Part shown: piece by piece, positions 34,815-44,691 of the stretch
Layout: each line of letters begins with the position of its first letter
Position numbering within the stretch: the first letter of the stretch is position 1
Assembly (NCBI RefSeq): GCF_017104715.1
Contig: NZ_JAAGPI010000025.1
Location: 78,584-142,583 of the forward strand
Source: Burkholderia sp. Ac-20365
Lineage (GTDB): Bacteria > Pseudomonadota > Gammaproteobacteria > Burkholderiales > Burkholderiaceae
Length of the DNA stretch: 64,000 bases
Direction: 5' to 3'
The notes under the pieces: generated by a model
Database searches by the model: none
Seen by the model: only the letters and a program-made list of their open reading frames with translations
What the model was told of the DNA's origin: nothing
Made by a program: the position numbers and the translations under genes

Positions 34815-37800
34815 TCAATACAGATAGCGATACCGTACGCCGACTTCCTTCACCGACGTCGAATGATTCGACGAGACACCTTGATACGCGCCATACACCA
34901 GCATCTGATCGTGGCCGAACACGCTGCCGGCGAAGCCGAGTTCCGCCTGACCCGACCAGCCCGCGCGAGAGTCGCGGATCGGGCCGCCTGCGAACATCGG
35001 CCGCCAGCCCTTCGAATACTGCTCGGGCAGATCGTCGCCGAACGAGAAGAGCAGGCCGCCCTGGGTGAAGGTCTGCGGCATGAAGGACGCGGCCGTGAAC
35101 GCCGTGTTATCCGGCAGCAGCACGCGCAGCCGGTCGCCGGGCGTGCCCGTCGCGTTGTACTGGCCGTGCGCAAATACAGCGCGGATTGTGTAGTCGGGGT
35201 AATCGGCCTTGATCTTGTAGCCGATGTTCGCTTCGACGAGACTGCCGTTGCCCAGATACGAACGGTCCTGGCCATGAAAGCGCGCGTATTCGTAACGCGC
35301 CCCGCCGAACCAGTGCGGATCGAGCCGGTAGTTGAAGCCGAGTGTCGCGAGGTCTTTGGTGCCGCCCACCGTCAGTTGCGTCGACTCCGTCGCCGCCTGG
35401 TTGTAGCCGAACGCGTAGGTCAGCGTCAGGCGTTGCGACAGGTTGTACGTGCCTTCGACGCGCGCCGTCGTGAAGTCTTCGAGCGCATTGCGGCGGCCCA
35501 GCGTGACGTGTTCTTCGTCGTATTGGCCCTTGTGGCCGTAGATTGCTTCGGCGAGCCGGTCATGCTTTGGCGCATACGCGAGTTGCGAGCCGTCCACCGT
35601 CTGATCGCGCTGCATATAGCGGAACTGCAGGTTCTGCGACGGCGTGAGGCGCACGCTGCCCGTCGCCGATTCCTCGGTAAAGCGCAGCGACCCCTGATCG
35701 ACGTAACGGAGTGCGCCGGCCAGCGCCTGTGCGTTGCTGAGCAACTGCTCGCGCGCCATTGCCTGCATCACTTCGTCGTCGGGCTCGCGCGTCAGCGATT
35801 CGAATGCGCTGGTTTGCGCAGCGGACGTGCGACCCGTGAGTGCCTGCGCGTCGACGCGATTCTGTCGCGGCACGAGGTCGGGCAGCGAGTCGAGCAGACG
35901 CGACAGTTCGTTGACGTCGCCCTCGTTGATCGCGAGTTGCGCTTCGGCGTAGATGGGCCGCTGGCTGTCGTCGATATACTGCTTTTCGAGCCACGCGCGT
36001 TCCATGTCGGAGGCTTCTTCGTTCTGCGCCCACGAAATAGCCGCTTCCCGCGCGATCGACGAATAGAGGCGCTGCTGCTTGCGGATTTCGTCCTGCTTCG
36101 CGGGCGGCAACAGACCGATGTCGCCGAGTTCCGAAGTGTCCGCCTGCTTGTCGTTCGCGCCGTTGCGATCCGCGCGCAGCATGTCGATCAGCACCGCGCG
36201 CGAGCGGTCGCCGTTGTCATAGAGCTGCGTGAGCGCGACGAAGCGGCCGCGCAGATCGTCCTGCTCGGCAGCGGGCAGCGGCGCGGCATGCGACGGATCG
36301 CGACGGCGGCGCGCCAGTTCGAGCCACACCTGCTTGCGCACGCGCCATGCTTCATCCGTGCGGCCGTTCAGTTCGAGCGCGTCCGCGAACGTGAGACGCC
36401 ACAGCAGGCTCTGTTTGGCTTCCGCAGCCTGCTTGTGCAGATAGTGCAGCGCCTTGCGGCCGTCGCCGATACGCAACCACGCCGCGCCGTATGCGGGCCA
36501 CAGTTGCGGATCGGTTTCCGCGTCGTCCGAAAAACGGCGCAGCGCTGAGAGCAGGGCGGCATCCGTGCCGCGTTCGTTCAACACCCAGATATAGGCGGCG
36601 CGGGCTTCGGTGTTGTTCGGATCGAGCCTCGCGGCGCGCTCGATGTCGCGCAAGGCGGCGTCGTTCGCGCCCGTCTGACGTTCGTATTCGGCGCGCGCGA
36701 GCAGAAAGACAGGCGACTGTTCGGCGGTCTTCAACTGCTCCGGCGTGAGCGACGCGAGCAGCGTGCGGATGCGGCCCCACGCATGGGCGCGCTGATAGCC
36801 GTACAACGCTTCCGACAGCATGCGCGGCGGGCCGCCGCGACGATACGCGGTTTCAGCGATGCGGCCTGCGTCGAGCGGCGAATCGTTGAAGAAATTCGTC
36901 ATCGTCTCGTAGTCTTGCGCGTCGGCCTTGCCGCCCGCGATCAACTGGCGATAGCCGAGTTTCGCATCGCGCGCATTCTGGTTCGAATCGGCGAGCAGCG
37001 CATAGAAGCGCCAGAAGTCGAGATCCGTCGCGGGTGCCGCGGACCTGGCCTCATTCATCGCGGTGAGCGAAGCGTCGAACTGCGTGCGCGTGTACAGCAT
37101 CGTGCCGATTTTCAGTCCGTATCCCGCGTTCGGGCCGTATTCGCGTTCGAGATCGCGCCACGTGCGCAGCGCGAGATCGTCGTCGCCTTTGCGTTCAGCC
37201 GTTTGTGCGTAGCGTTCCATTGCCTGGCGGCGTAACGGGCCGGTGAAGCGCGTTTGCAGAAAGCGCAGCGCCGAGTCGGGATCCGCGAGGCGTTCGTATG
37301 AGAACACCACGGCGTCGAGCAGCTTCAGATTGCCGGGTTGCGCATCGGCCTGATGCAGCGTGACGGCGAGCATCGCGGCGTTATCGTTCAGGCCGGGCGC
37401 GAGTCGCGCGACGCGCTTCCAGTCGTCGTCGGTGCCGCGCATCTTCGCGATCGTCAGGTAGTTTGCCAGCGCGATATCCTGGCGGCGGTTCCATTCGGCG
37501 ACCTGCGCGAGACGCTCGCGCCAGATAATCGACTGCGGATCGTGATCGACGGCCGATTGCGCGATGCGCTGTGCGTTCGCGACGTCGCCGTTGGCGAGGA
37601 ACACGCGGTACGCGAGTTCGTAGTCGGATACGGTTGCGTCGCTGGCGGGCGCGGGTGCGGCGTCGGCAGAGGCGGCGACTCTCACAAGATGCGCGGATTC
37701 GTCAGCCTTGGCGGTCGCATTGAGCGCATGACGCAGCTTCGCACCGCGCGAAACGTGCGGGCGATACCACGTGGCGCGCATCCACACGCCATTCGTCGTG

Positions 37801-38738
37801 CGATGCTCGATAACGTCCGCATTGTCGGTATGGTTCGCTGTGAACGACACAGTCTGCGCGAGCGTCGGATCATGCTCCAGCGCCGACATCTTCATCAGCC
37901 GCTTCACGTATTTCGACGCGAGATCGGGACGGCCCGCTGCGAGCGCGAGATTGGCGAGAAAGCGCAGCGTCTCGGGATCGTCGGCGAGATCGCCGATATG
38001 CTGGTCGGCGGCCTGCATCGTCGCGGCCATGTCGTTGCCCGATTGCAGCGCGCGCAAACCGGCAATGAACGCTGCGCGCTTGTCGTTGCGCGTGGTCGCC
38101 TGCGCCTGCGCGGCGAACCACGCATCGGCGGCGGCGCGATGCTGCCGGTTGCCCAGCTGCGTTTGCGCGAGCGCGGCGAGCCAGTCGCGCGCGTGCTGCG
38201 GATCCGAAGTGGACAGCAGCGTGTAGTAGCGCGCGGCAAGATCGTTGTCGTTCAGCCCGCGCGCCTGTTGCGCGAGCATCTTCAGTTGTTCGACGTCCCA
38301 CTTGTAGGCGAGCGCTTCGTGCAGCAGCGCATCGAGATCGCGAATGCGTGCGGGACGCGCCGGGTCGTCCAGCTTTAGCGCATACAGGCGTTGCTGCGCG
38401 ATCGACACGCGAATGGCGAGCGCGCTTTGCCGTGCGCCAGGGTCGCGGGAAAGCGCCAGGCGATCCAGAATGCGCGTCGCATCCGAAATGCGCTGGCCTT
38501 TCAGATATTCGCGCGTGAGTTCGGATAGCACATCAGCGTTGTTGGGGTCGACGCGCAGCCACGCTTCCAGATACGCGATCGTGAGGCCGTCCACATTCGC
38601 GCCTTCGAGCAGCCGCGATTCGATCCGCTCGCGCGGAAAGGCGAGCGCGAGCATCACGCCGACCAGCAGGCCGAGCACGAGAATCACGGCAGGCGAGAAG
38701 AGCCGCTGGCGGTCAGGTGTCGCAGGCGACGTCGACAT
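34815..38738 (-). CDS. pelB: PelB, TPR scaffold and outer-membrane porin for Pel
   Basis: The 1307-residue protein has an N-terminal inner-membrane anchor (VILVLGLLVGVMLALAF, residues 18-34), a long series of TPR-like helices through about residue 950, and a C-terminal beta-barrel rich in alternating aromatic strands ending ...EVGVRYRYLY. The last residue is an aromatic, as for BAM-inserted barrels. It is somewhat longer than P. aeruginosa PelB (1193). PelB guides the polymer from PelA across the periplasm and exports it. Its start overlaps the end of pelA by 26 bases, so coupling is likely. Confidence 0.94.
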   Translation of the reverse strand: MSTSPATPDRQRLFSPAVILVLGLLVGVMLALAFPRERIESRLLEGANVDGLTIAYLEAWLRVDPNNADVLSELTREYLKGQRISDATRILDRLALSRDPGARQSALAIRVSIAQQRLYALKLDDPARPARIRDLDALLHEALAYKWDVEQLKMLAQQARGLNDNDLAARYYTLLSTSDPQHARDWLAALAQTQLGNRQHRAAADAWFAAQAQATTRNDKRAAFIAGLRALQSGNDMAATMQAADQHIGDLADDPETLRFLANLALAAGRPDLASKYVKRLMKMSALEHDPTLAQTVSFTANHTDNADVIEHRTTNGVWMRATWYRPHVSRGAKLRHALNATAKADESAHLVRVAASADAAPAPASDATVSDYELAYRVFLANGDVANAQRIAQSAVDHDPQSIIWRERLAQVAEWNRRQDIALANYLTIAKMRGTDDDWKRVARLAPGLNDNAAMLAVTLHQADAQPGNLKLLDAVVFSYERLADPDSALRFLQTRFTGPLRRQAMERYAQTAERKGDDDLALRTWRDLEREYGPNAGYGLKIGTMLYTRTQFDASLTAMNEARSAAPATDLDFWRFYALLADSNQNARDAKLGYRQLIAGGKADAQDYETMTNFFNDSPLDAGRIAETAYRRGGPPRMLSEALYGYQRAHAWGRIRTLLASLTPEQLKTAEQSPVFLLARAEYERQTGANDAALRDIERAARLDPNNTEARAAYIWVLNERGTDAALLSALRRFSDDAETDPQLWPAYGAAWLRIGDGRKALHYLHKQAAEAKQSLLWRLTFADALELNGRTDEAWRVRKQVWLELARRRRDPSHAAPLPAAEQDDLRGRFVALTQLYDNGDRSRAVLIDMLRADRNGANDKQADTSELGDIGLLPPAKQDEIRKQQRLYSSIAREAAISWAQNEEASDMERAWLEKQYIDDSQRPIYAEAQLAINEGDVNELSRLLDSLPDLVPRQNRVDAQALTGRTSAAQTSAFESLTREPDDEVMQAMAREQLLSNAQALAGALRYVDQGSLRFTEESATGSVRLTPSQNLQFRYMQRDQTVDGSQLAYAPKHDRLAEAIYGHKGQYDEEHVTLGRRNALEDFTTARVEGTYNLSQRLTLTYAFGYNQAATESTQLTVGGTKDLATLGFNYRLDPHWFGGARYEYARFHGQDRSYLGNGSLVEANIGYKIKADYPDYTIRAVFAHGQYNATGTPGDRLRVLLPDNTAFTAASFMPQTFTQGGLLFSFGDDLPEQYSKGWRPMFAGGPIRDSRAGWSGQAELGFAGSVFGHDQMLVYGAYQGVSSNHSTSVKEVGVRYRYLY

Positions 38739-41577
38739 GCAGTTGACGGTATCCGTTGGCGTTGCTGGTCACAGGGCGCTTCGTCACACGGCATGCACCG
38801 GCGTTGGCGAGGCGGAACATCGGTGCGATGTGCGAGCGCAGGTCGAACGAGAAGCCGCTGCGGGTGCGCACGAAATGGTCGAGCATGCCGTTGGCTTCGG
38901 CGAGATAGGGCACACGGCGCGCGGCTTTCCCGTCGATCACCGCGAAACGCGCGCTGCCGTCGCCCGTCAGATGCACATAGGTGCCGCCGGGGCCGGGCAG
39001 ATAACCCGCGACGCCCGTTGCATCCGACATGTCGGGCACCTTGCCCACGGGCAGCCGCACGGTGCGCAGATTCGCTTCGTTGCGCACGACCCAGACGTTG
39101 CCGCCCGGCTCGCGGGTGATGCTCGTGTCGAGCCAGTCGAGCACCTTGCGTGCGTATTCGGAGGTGAAGACGGGCGTGACGGGCTGCTTGAGCACGGTGT
39201 CGAAAATCTCCTGCAGCGCTTTCATCGACGCGTACTTCGTGCCCGTGAACATGTGGTAGTAGATGTCCATCGGCTTGAAGCGGATCGGCCTGTCGGTCAT
39301 CTCGAACGTTTCGAGCACGCGCGAGAAGCCATAGAACGGCCCGTGCCACAGGTCCGTATACAGCTCTTCGTTCTGGTTCGGCGCGAAGATCTGGAAGTAG
39401 CCGTTTTTCATCACGCCCAGGGGCGCGATGGCGGCCCAGCTCGGAAAGCTTTTCGTGATCAGCGTGTCGCCGCCGTTCAGGTTCAGCACGCCGGCCTGGT
39501 ACGCGGCCTTGAGAACAGGCGAGGGCACCTGGCAATCGCCGCTCCACAGCACCATGCGCACGGGCTTCGACGTGGGCGCGATATTGCGGTCGATATAGTC
39601 GATCGAGCCTTTGATCTCGCGGTCGATATTGAAGCGGTAACCGGGAATGTCGATCGACAGACCGCTGCTGTTGGTCTGGCTGCTGCCTTCTGTTGGCGTG
39701 TCGCGCGTGTCGGTGACGCCGAGGCCCGTCACGCGCATCCATTGCAGCGGGTGCGTATAGGTATGCGTCGCCACTTCGACATTCGGCAAGTCGAAGATCT
39801 CCTTGCCGATCGAACGCAGATGCGGCGCGAAGCTTCTGAACGGACCTTCGTCCGAGACTTCGCCTTCGATCAGCGAGACGGTAGTCGGCATGCCGGAATC
39901 GCGCAGCAGCGCATAGAGCATGTCGCCCGAATACTGCGGCGTGATGTCGGTGTTGGCGGGTGTGTAGTTCGTGTACTCGGCACGCGACGCAAAACCGTCA
40001 CCGTCGATATGCGACATCAACAGACGCCGGCCGTTTTCGGTTGTCGTATCGGGCACGGGCATGTCGCTGTTAAGGTGCAACGCTGCGCGCAGGAATTCGA
40101 TTGGCTGCGTGACCCAGCGCGCCTGATTGACGGCATCCAGTTCGTACACGCCGAACGGACGCATTGCGTAGCCGCCCCAGGGCGTCAGCCCCGCGCCGTC
40201 GATGATGAAGTCGCCCGAGCGCAGGCGCAGCAGCGAACGGCTATGCGGGCCCACGCGGATTGCCGTGAAATCGCGCGCAAGCGGATGCGGCTTCATCTCG
40301 AAGCCCATCAGTTTTGGATCGTACGATTGCACGTCGAGCTTGCCGTTCGACGGCGCGCCCGGCACGGTTTCGAGGTCGAGCTTCTGCGCGAGCGCGCCAT
40401 CCATCGGCGTACCGAAGGTGGTGAACACGGCAATGGGAATCTTCGCGTCGACCTGCGCAATCAGCCAGTCGCGGTAGGCCTTGCTGTTGGGCACCTGGCC
40501 TTCGAGCCACAGCACGATGCCCGCATAGCGGTCGCGCAGATCGCCCTCCGGCATCGGGTCGCGCGCATCGCGATAGTCGATCCGGTAGCCGAGATAGTTG
40601 AGCGGCATTGCCAGAAAGCGCACGCCGGGCGACACGTTCAGGTCCGTGCGCAGCGGCGGATCCTGAATGACCAGAATGCGCCGCTTGACGGGCTCGACCG
40701 CGCCCACGCCCATGGTCGCCAGCGCGCCGTCCGTCACGTAAGGCACGAGGCCTTGTGACTTGATTCTCGTGACCGTGTCCTGCTGGCAGGCGTGATCGGC
40801 GGGCGCGCAGTAGTCGATCGAAATGACGGGAAGGTGATATTGCTCGCGGATCGTCTTCGCCTGACCGAGCAGCCACGCGCGATCCTGTTCGGGGACTTCC
40901 GTATAGCGCTGCTGACCCTGGTCCCAGCCGCGATACAGCGATTCGAAAGCGACCGCATACACGAGATCGTGAACCTGCGGAAGAATTTCGAAGCCGCGAT
41001 TGAAGATCAGTTTGGCATCGGGATAGCGCGCCTTGATCGCGCGAATCACATTGGCGAGCCCTTGCGTCTGTCTGGCGCGGGCATCATCGGTTTTAGCGAC
41101 GAGTTGCCACGAATCCATCGTGTCGAGAAAGAAGCCGCGATAACCCTGGTCCCAAAGCGGCTTGATGACATGATCGACAAAGAACGCGGGCCATTCGGGC
41201 TGGCTCTGATCGACTACGCGCGATGCCCACGCTTCATTGCTTCCAGCCAGCCAGCTTTTGGGAAGATCCGCATAGTAGCTGCGCGACGGCAGTACTTCGC
41301 CAACACTCGCATAAGCAAACCAGGTGGTGTGCGGCAAGCGGTGCGCGAGAGGATCGAAGCCGCTATCGGGTTCGACGACGGCGGCGTCGAATGCGGAGAG
41401 CATTTCGACGGGCGGCGTCTTGCCGTAATAGAGTGCAAATGACGGTTGTGTGACGGGCTGCGCAAGGTCGTCGGCTAATGCGCAATGAAAGGGTATTGCC
41501 AGTGCAAAGGCAAGAGCGCTCTGCGCGCCGGTATGCCGCAAGCGCGCAGTGCAAAGCGCCAGGGAAGGCATTCGCAT
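38713..41577 (-). CDS. pelA: PelA, periplasmic Pel deacetylase/glycoside hydrolase
   Basis: The 954-residue protein carries a signal peptide ending near ALA-DDLAQ. The N-terminal TIM-barrel glycoside hydrolase has D152 (GFFLDTMDSW) and E212 (VAFESLYRGW) near the expected catalytic positions. The C-terminal CE4-like deacetylase has HIDGDG (D525, D527) and HTYTH (H605, H609), the metal and catalytic site, in line with D528, H600 and H604 of P. aeruginosa PelA. It trims and deacetylates Pel before export. The start at 41577 is the ATG best placed for a signal peptide; ATGs six bases further in and 51 bases further out are alternatives. Confidence 0.94.
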   Translation of the reverse strand: MRMPSLALCTARLRHTGAQSALAFALAIPFHCALADDLAQPVTQPSFALYYGKTPPVEMLSAFDAAVVEPDSGFDPLAHRLPHTTWFAYASVGEVLPSRSYYADLPKSWLAGSNEAWASRVVDQSQPEWPAFFVDHVIKPLWDQGYRGFFLDTMDSWQLVAKTDDARARQTQGLANVIRAIKARYPDAKLIFNRGFEILPQVHDLVYAVAFESLYRGWDQGQQRYTEVPEQDRAWLLGQAKTIREQYHLPVISIDYCAPADHACQQDTVTRIKSQGLVPYVTDGALATMGVGAVEPVKRRILVIQDPPLRTDLNVSPGVRFLAMPLNYLGYRIDYRDARDPMPEGDLRDRYAGIVLWLEGQVPNSKAYRDWLIAQVDAKIPIAVFTTFGTPMDGALAQKLDLETVPGAPSNGKLDVQSYDPKLMGFEMKPHPLARDFTAIRVGPHSRSLLRLRSGDFIIDGAGLTPWGGYAMRPFGVYELDAVNQARWVTQPIEFLRAALHLNSDMPVPDTTTENGRRLLMSHIDGDGFASRAEYTNYTPANTDITPQYSGDMLYALLRDSGMPTTVSLIEGEVSDEGPFRSFAPHLRSIGKEIFDLPNVEVATHTYTHPLQWMRVTGLGVTDTRDTPTEGSSQTNSSGLSIDIPGYRFNIDREIKGSIDYIDRNIAPTSKPVRMVLWSGDCQVPSPVLKAAYQAGVLNLNGGDTLITKSFPSWAAIAPLGVMKNGYFQIFAPNQNEELYTDLWHGPFYGFSRVLETFEMTDRPIRFKPMDIYYHMFTGTKYASMKALQEIFDTVLKQPVTPVFTSEYARKVLDWLDTSITREPGGNVWVVRNEANLRTVRLPVGKVPDMSDATGVAGYLPGPGGTYVHLTGDGSARFAVIDGKAARRVPYLAEANGMLDHFVRTRSGFSFDLRSHIAPMFRLANAGACRVTKRPVTSNANGYRQLHVDVACDT

Positions 41578-41867
41578 GAATGCGAAAAGAAATTCCCTTA
41601 GAAAACAATGCAATTCGCTTAGCGTCATTGACAGAAGTATTCTGCTGATCCGGACAGGCAGATTGATATTGTGACGTCTTGTTCTGCTCAATTGCGTCAG
41701 CGCCTATCATAGACAACATTCAACTGTGCGCCTAGCGTCATTCTTGCTTGCGCGCTTTCGCTGTCGCGAATGAATCACGTGTTTTAAAAGTGACGCGCTT
41801 TTCTATTCGCTTTGCATGAAGCCTTGTGCTATTGCAAATAAAACGCTTAAAGCGCTTTAGCGAATGT

Positions 41868-43202
41868 TTAGCGTTCCGGCTTTCTTAAATGGTGGTACCA
41901 GTTCATCAATGGCGTTGCACTTATGCCATGCACGACAACGGAAGAAGTAATGACGGCGAGCGCCAATGGCACGATGGGAAGAATGTCCTGCATTTGCCGG
42001 TGCTGCATCGACTCCAGTGCGAACGCAAGGTAATAGAAAGAGCCAATGCCGCGAATGCCGAACCAGCTCATCAGGCGCCGCTGCGCATGCGATGCACTCT
42101 ATCCCACCAACGACGCTTCGACGGCAAGCGGTCTCACCACGAAAAAGAGCAGGGCGATCAGTACTGCGCTTTGCCACGTGAAGAGCGATGCACCGGCAGT
42201 CGCGAGTACATTGCCGACCATCATCATCACGCCGACTTCGGCGATGCGTTCCAGTTCGATCGTAAAGCCGAGCACCGATTCGGCCATATACGCGTGGGCC
42301 TTTTGGGGATCGGCGGCGGTGGCGACGACGTCTTCGGGATCGACGGTGCCGATCGCCTCGCGTGCTGACTGGCTGCCGCTCGCGCGATGCTCGACGCGGC
42401 GCATCGCGACGCCCGCCGCGAACACGGCGACGAAGCCGTTGCAGTGCGCAAGCAGGGCCGCACCATAAGCGAGGCCGATCAGGCCGAGCGCGAAAAAGCC
42501 TTCGAGTCCGAGTGCCTGGGCGTGACGCGTGCGCAGCCAGGTGACGGAACCCGTGGTGATCCAGCCGAGCAGGCCGCCAATCGCGAGACCGCCCGCGATG
42601 CCAGCGATTGCCTCGAGGCCAATGCGCCACGCGGGCGGCGAGTGCGCGCCGGTTGCGCCCACTTCGCATAGCGCAAGTCCCAATAGCGCGAACGGCAACG
42701 CAATGCCGTCGTTCAATCCACCTTCGCCGGAAAGAGAAAAGCGCAGCAGGTCGAGATCGCCGGAGTCCTGTACCTGCACGTCATGCGCAAGCACGGGGTC
42801 GGTCGGCGCGAGAATGGCGGCCAGCAGCAGCGACGGCCCCCAGTCGAGACCGAGCAGCAGCACACCGGTAAGCGTCAACAGGGGAATGGTCAGCAGCATC
42901 GCGACGAAGCCGAGCCGCAGCGGCAGCGCCCACATCGGCGCGACGAGGGGAAGCCGCAGGCGCAGGCCGATCGCGAACAGCGAAACGAGCAATGCAACTT
43001 CCGTAACGGGGCGGAGAATGTGCGCGTCGCGCGCGAGATCGAGTTGCAGCAGCCCGAGTCCCGAAGGCCCGAGCGCATAGCCGATACCCAGATAGAGCAT
43101 GGCCGCGGACAGCGGCAGGCGCTTGAGCGTCGTCGCGGCCACGCCGATAAAAATCAGCAAGCCGCCGACGATCAGATACCACCAGACAATCTTGTCTTCC
43201 AT
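41868..43202 (-). pseudogene. NhaP-type cation:proton antiporter interrupted by an in-frame amber codon
   Basis: The frame from 43202 encodes about 367 residues of a CPA1 antiporter, with the active-site region APTDPVLAHDVQVQ and the GEGGLNDGIALPF motif. It then meets TAG at 42099-42101. Immediately after the stop, in the same frame, the family sequence goes on: QRRLMSWFGIRGIGSFYYLAFAL to the end at 41868. NhaP homologues have a six-residue stretch between the Gly and the QR pair here; counting the stop as one position gives exactly six. So a single base change, not a frameshift, seems to have split the gene. It may be a recent pseudogene, a suppressed stop, or an assembly error. Confidence 0.85.
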
Positions 43203-43208
43203 CAGCCT

Positions 43209-43703
43209 TTACAGCTTCACACCACCCGCTTCCGGCGCATCCGACGAACCGGGCGCGACATCGCCGGGGCCGAATTCGTCGTCCCGGCCCCAGTACGGCT
43301 CGCGTCCATAGTATTGATGGATCGATGTGGCCCACGTCGCGTCCGCCATCGACGGCCAATGGTCCTTGTCGAAACCCGGTGCGTTCTTCACGCTTTGCGT
43401 CGGCATGTCGAGCAGGAAGCATTTGCGGTCGGTGTCGAGCGTGAGCGCGGTCCACGGAATCGCAAGCAGCTTGTCGCCGATGCCGAGAAAGCCGCCGCTC
43501 GACAGCACCGCATAGGCAATGCGTCCCGAGCGCACGTCGAGCATGATGTCCTTGATCTTGCCGATGTCGTCGCCGTCGGCACTCAGTACCTTGTCGCCGT
43601 CGAGCGTGTCGGCCGCCATCACTTCGGGGCCCGGGCCGCCCGTCCTGCCGCGGCTCGCGCCGACGATATCCGCGCCACCGTGTGTCGGGTTCTGCAACGT
43701 CAT
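43209..43703 (-). CDS. PRC-barrel domain protein
   Basis: The 164-residue protein contains a PRC-barrel core (VLSADGDDIGKIKDIMLDVRSGRIAYAVLSSGGFLGIGDKLLAIPW). A short C-terminal part with YYGREPYWGRDDEFGPGD resembles the tail of many proteobacterial PRC-barrel proteins. The barrel is an RNA/protein-binding fold found in RimM and photosynthetic reaction centres; the function of stand-alone members is unknown, although they often sit in stress regulons. GGGAG precedes the ATG. It lies just upstream of the broken antiporter gene, with only six bases between. Confidence 0.88.
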   Translation of the reverse strand: MTLQNPTHGGADIVGASRGRTGGPGPEVMAADTLDGDKVLSADGDDIGKIKDIMLDVRSGRIAYAVLSSGGFLGIGDKLLAIPWTALTLDTDRKCFLLDMPTQSVKNAPGFDKDHWPSMADATWATSIHQYYGREPYWGRDDEFGPGDVAPGSSDAPEAGGVKL

Positions 43704-43805
43704 GATGTTCTCCCTGTTGTGGTCCAGCAGTGGTCCGCACCGCGTGTGGATGCGGATACATTGCGGGTGAATTCAAGCAACCGTTATTCCTCGCCGCGTT
43801 GCTCG

Positions 43806-43943
43806 TCAGCCGTCTTCGCCCACTTCGACGGGGTCGGGCAGCTCGGGCAGGTCTTTCGATGTATCGGGCGGCTGCGGCTCGCCGCGCGGCGCGTTGTCCG
43901 GGCGGGCCGTGGAGGGATCGGTGGAAGTGTCGTCGCGACTCAT
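43806..43943 (-). CDS. 45-aa acidic, proline-rich hypothetical protein
   Basis: A 45-residue frame begins at an ATG with caggagcg as SD (GGAG, nine bases). The protein reads MSRDDTSTDPST and ends LPELPDPVEVGEDG: very acidic, Pro-rich, with no hydrophobic core, so it is probably disordered. A longer upstream frame overlaps the HAD gene and has no SD. Function unknown. It lies between two stress-type genes on the same strand. Confidence 0.55.
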   Translation of the reverse strand: MSRDDTSTDPSTARPDNAPRGEPQPPDTSKDLPELPDPVEVGEDG

Positions 43944-44016
43944 GGTGGCGCTCCTGTCTGTATAAAAGAGGTCATGACAGGAGCGCTGCACGTGGCGTGC
44001 CACGCGGCGGGAGGAA

Positions 44017-44691
44017 TCAGGGGCGCGCTGCGATCTCGTCGATATGTTCGAGCAGATCGGCCGGGTCTTCATAGACGCGCAGCGCGCCCGAGCGTTCGAG
44101 TTCTTCCTGGCCGTAACCGCCCGACAGCAGGCCGACGCCGAGCGCGCGACAACGCCGTGCAGCCAGCATGTCCCAGATACTGTCGCCCACCACGACCGCG
44201 TGCTCGATCTGCACCTTCAGCCGGTGCGCGGCTGCGACGAACAGGTCGGGATCGGGCTTCGCGTACTTGACGTCGTCGCGCGTGACGACGACGGTCTTCG
44301 ACGGATCGACGCCGAGTGCTTCCAGATTCACGGCGGCTGTCTCCATGCGTCCGCTGGTCGCGATTGCCCACGGCGTGCCGCTTTCCGTCAGCGCGGCGAG
44401 CAGCGCCTTGGCGCCGGGCAGCGGACGCACCTTCGCATGCAGCCGCTTGTACGCGTGAGCATGCGCGCGCCGCAGGCGCTCGACGCGCTCCGCGCTCATG
44501 TCGCCGCCCGTTTCGCGCAGCAGTTGATTGGTGAATAGTCCGCCGCTCATGCCGATCTTGCGATGGATGCGCCATACCGACAGCTCGATGCCTTCTTCGT
44601 CCAGTGCCTCTTTCCACGCGAGCACGTGCTGATACACGCTGTCGACGAGCGTGCCGTCGAGGTCGAACAGAAACGATGTCGAAATACGCAT
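44017..44691 (-). CDS. HAD-superfamily phosphatase (phosphoglycolate phosphatase-like)
   Basis: The 224-residue protein carries the HAD motif FDLDGTLVDS near residues 9-18, with both catalytic Asp residues. Motif II is a Thr/Ser in AIATSGRMETA, motif III has a Lys (KYAKPDPDLF), and motif IV is GDSIWDM. A helical cap domain (EALDEEGIELSVWRIHRKIGM) fits the beta-phosphoglucomutase/Gph-like group. Substrates are phosphorylated sugars or related compounds; the exact one is unknown. GGAGG precedes the ATG. Confidence 0.9.
   Translation of the reverse strand: MRISTSFLFDLDGTLVDSVYQHVLAWKEALDEEGIELSVWRIHRKIGMSGGLFTNQLLRETGGDMSAERVERLRRAHAHAYKRLHAKVRPLPGAKALLAALTESGTPWAIATSGRMETAAVNLEALGVDPSKTVVVTRDDVKYAKPDPDLFVAAAHRLKVQIEHAVVVGDSIWDMLAARRCRALGVGLLSGGYGQEELERSGALRVYEDPADLLEHIDEIAARP

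Noticed and set aside
38344..40758. 804-codon plus-strand frame opposite pelB/pelA
   Set aside because: His/Arg-rich shadow of the pel genes; no start signal or domain.
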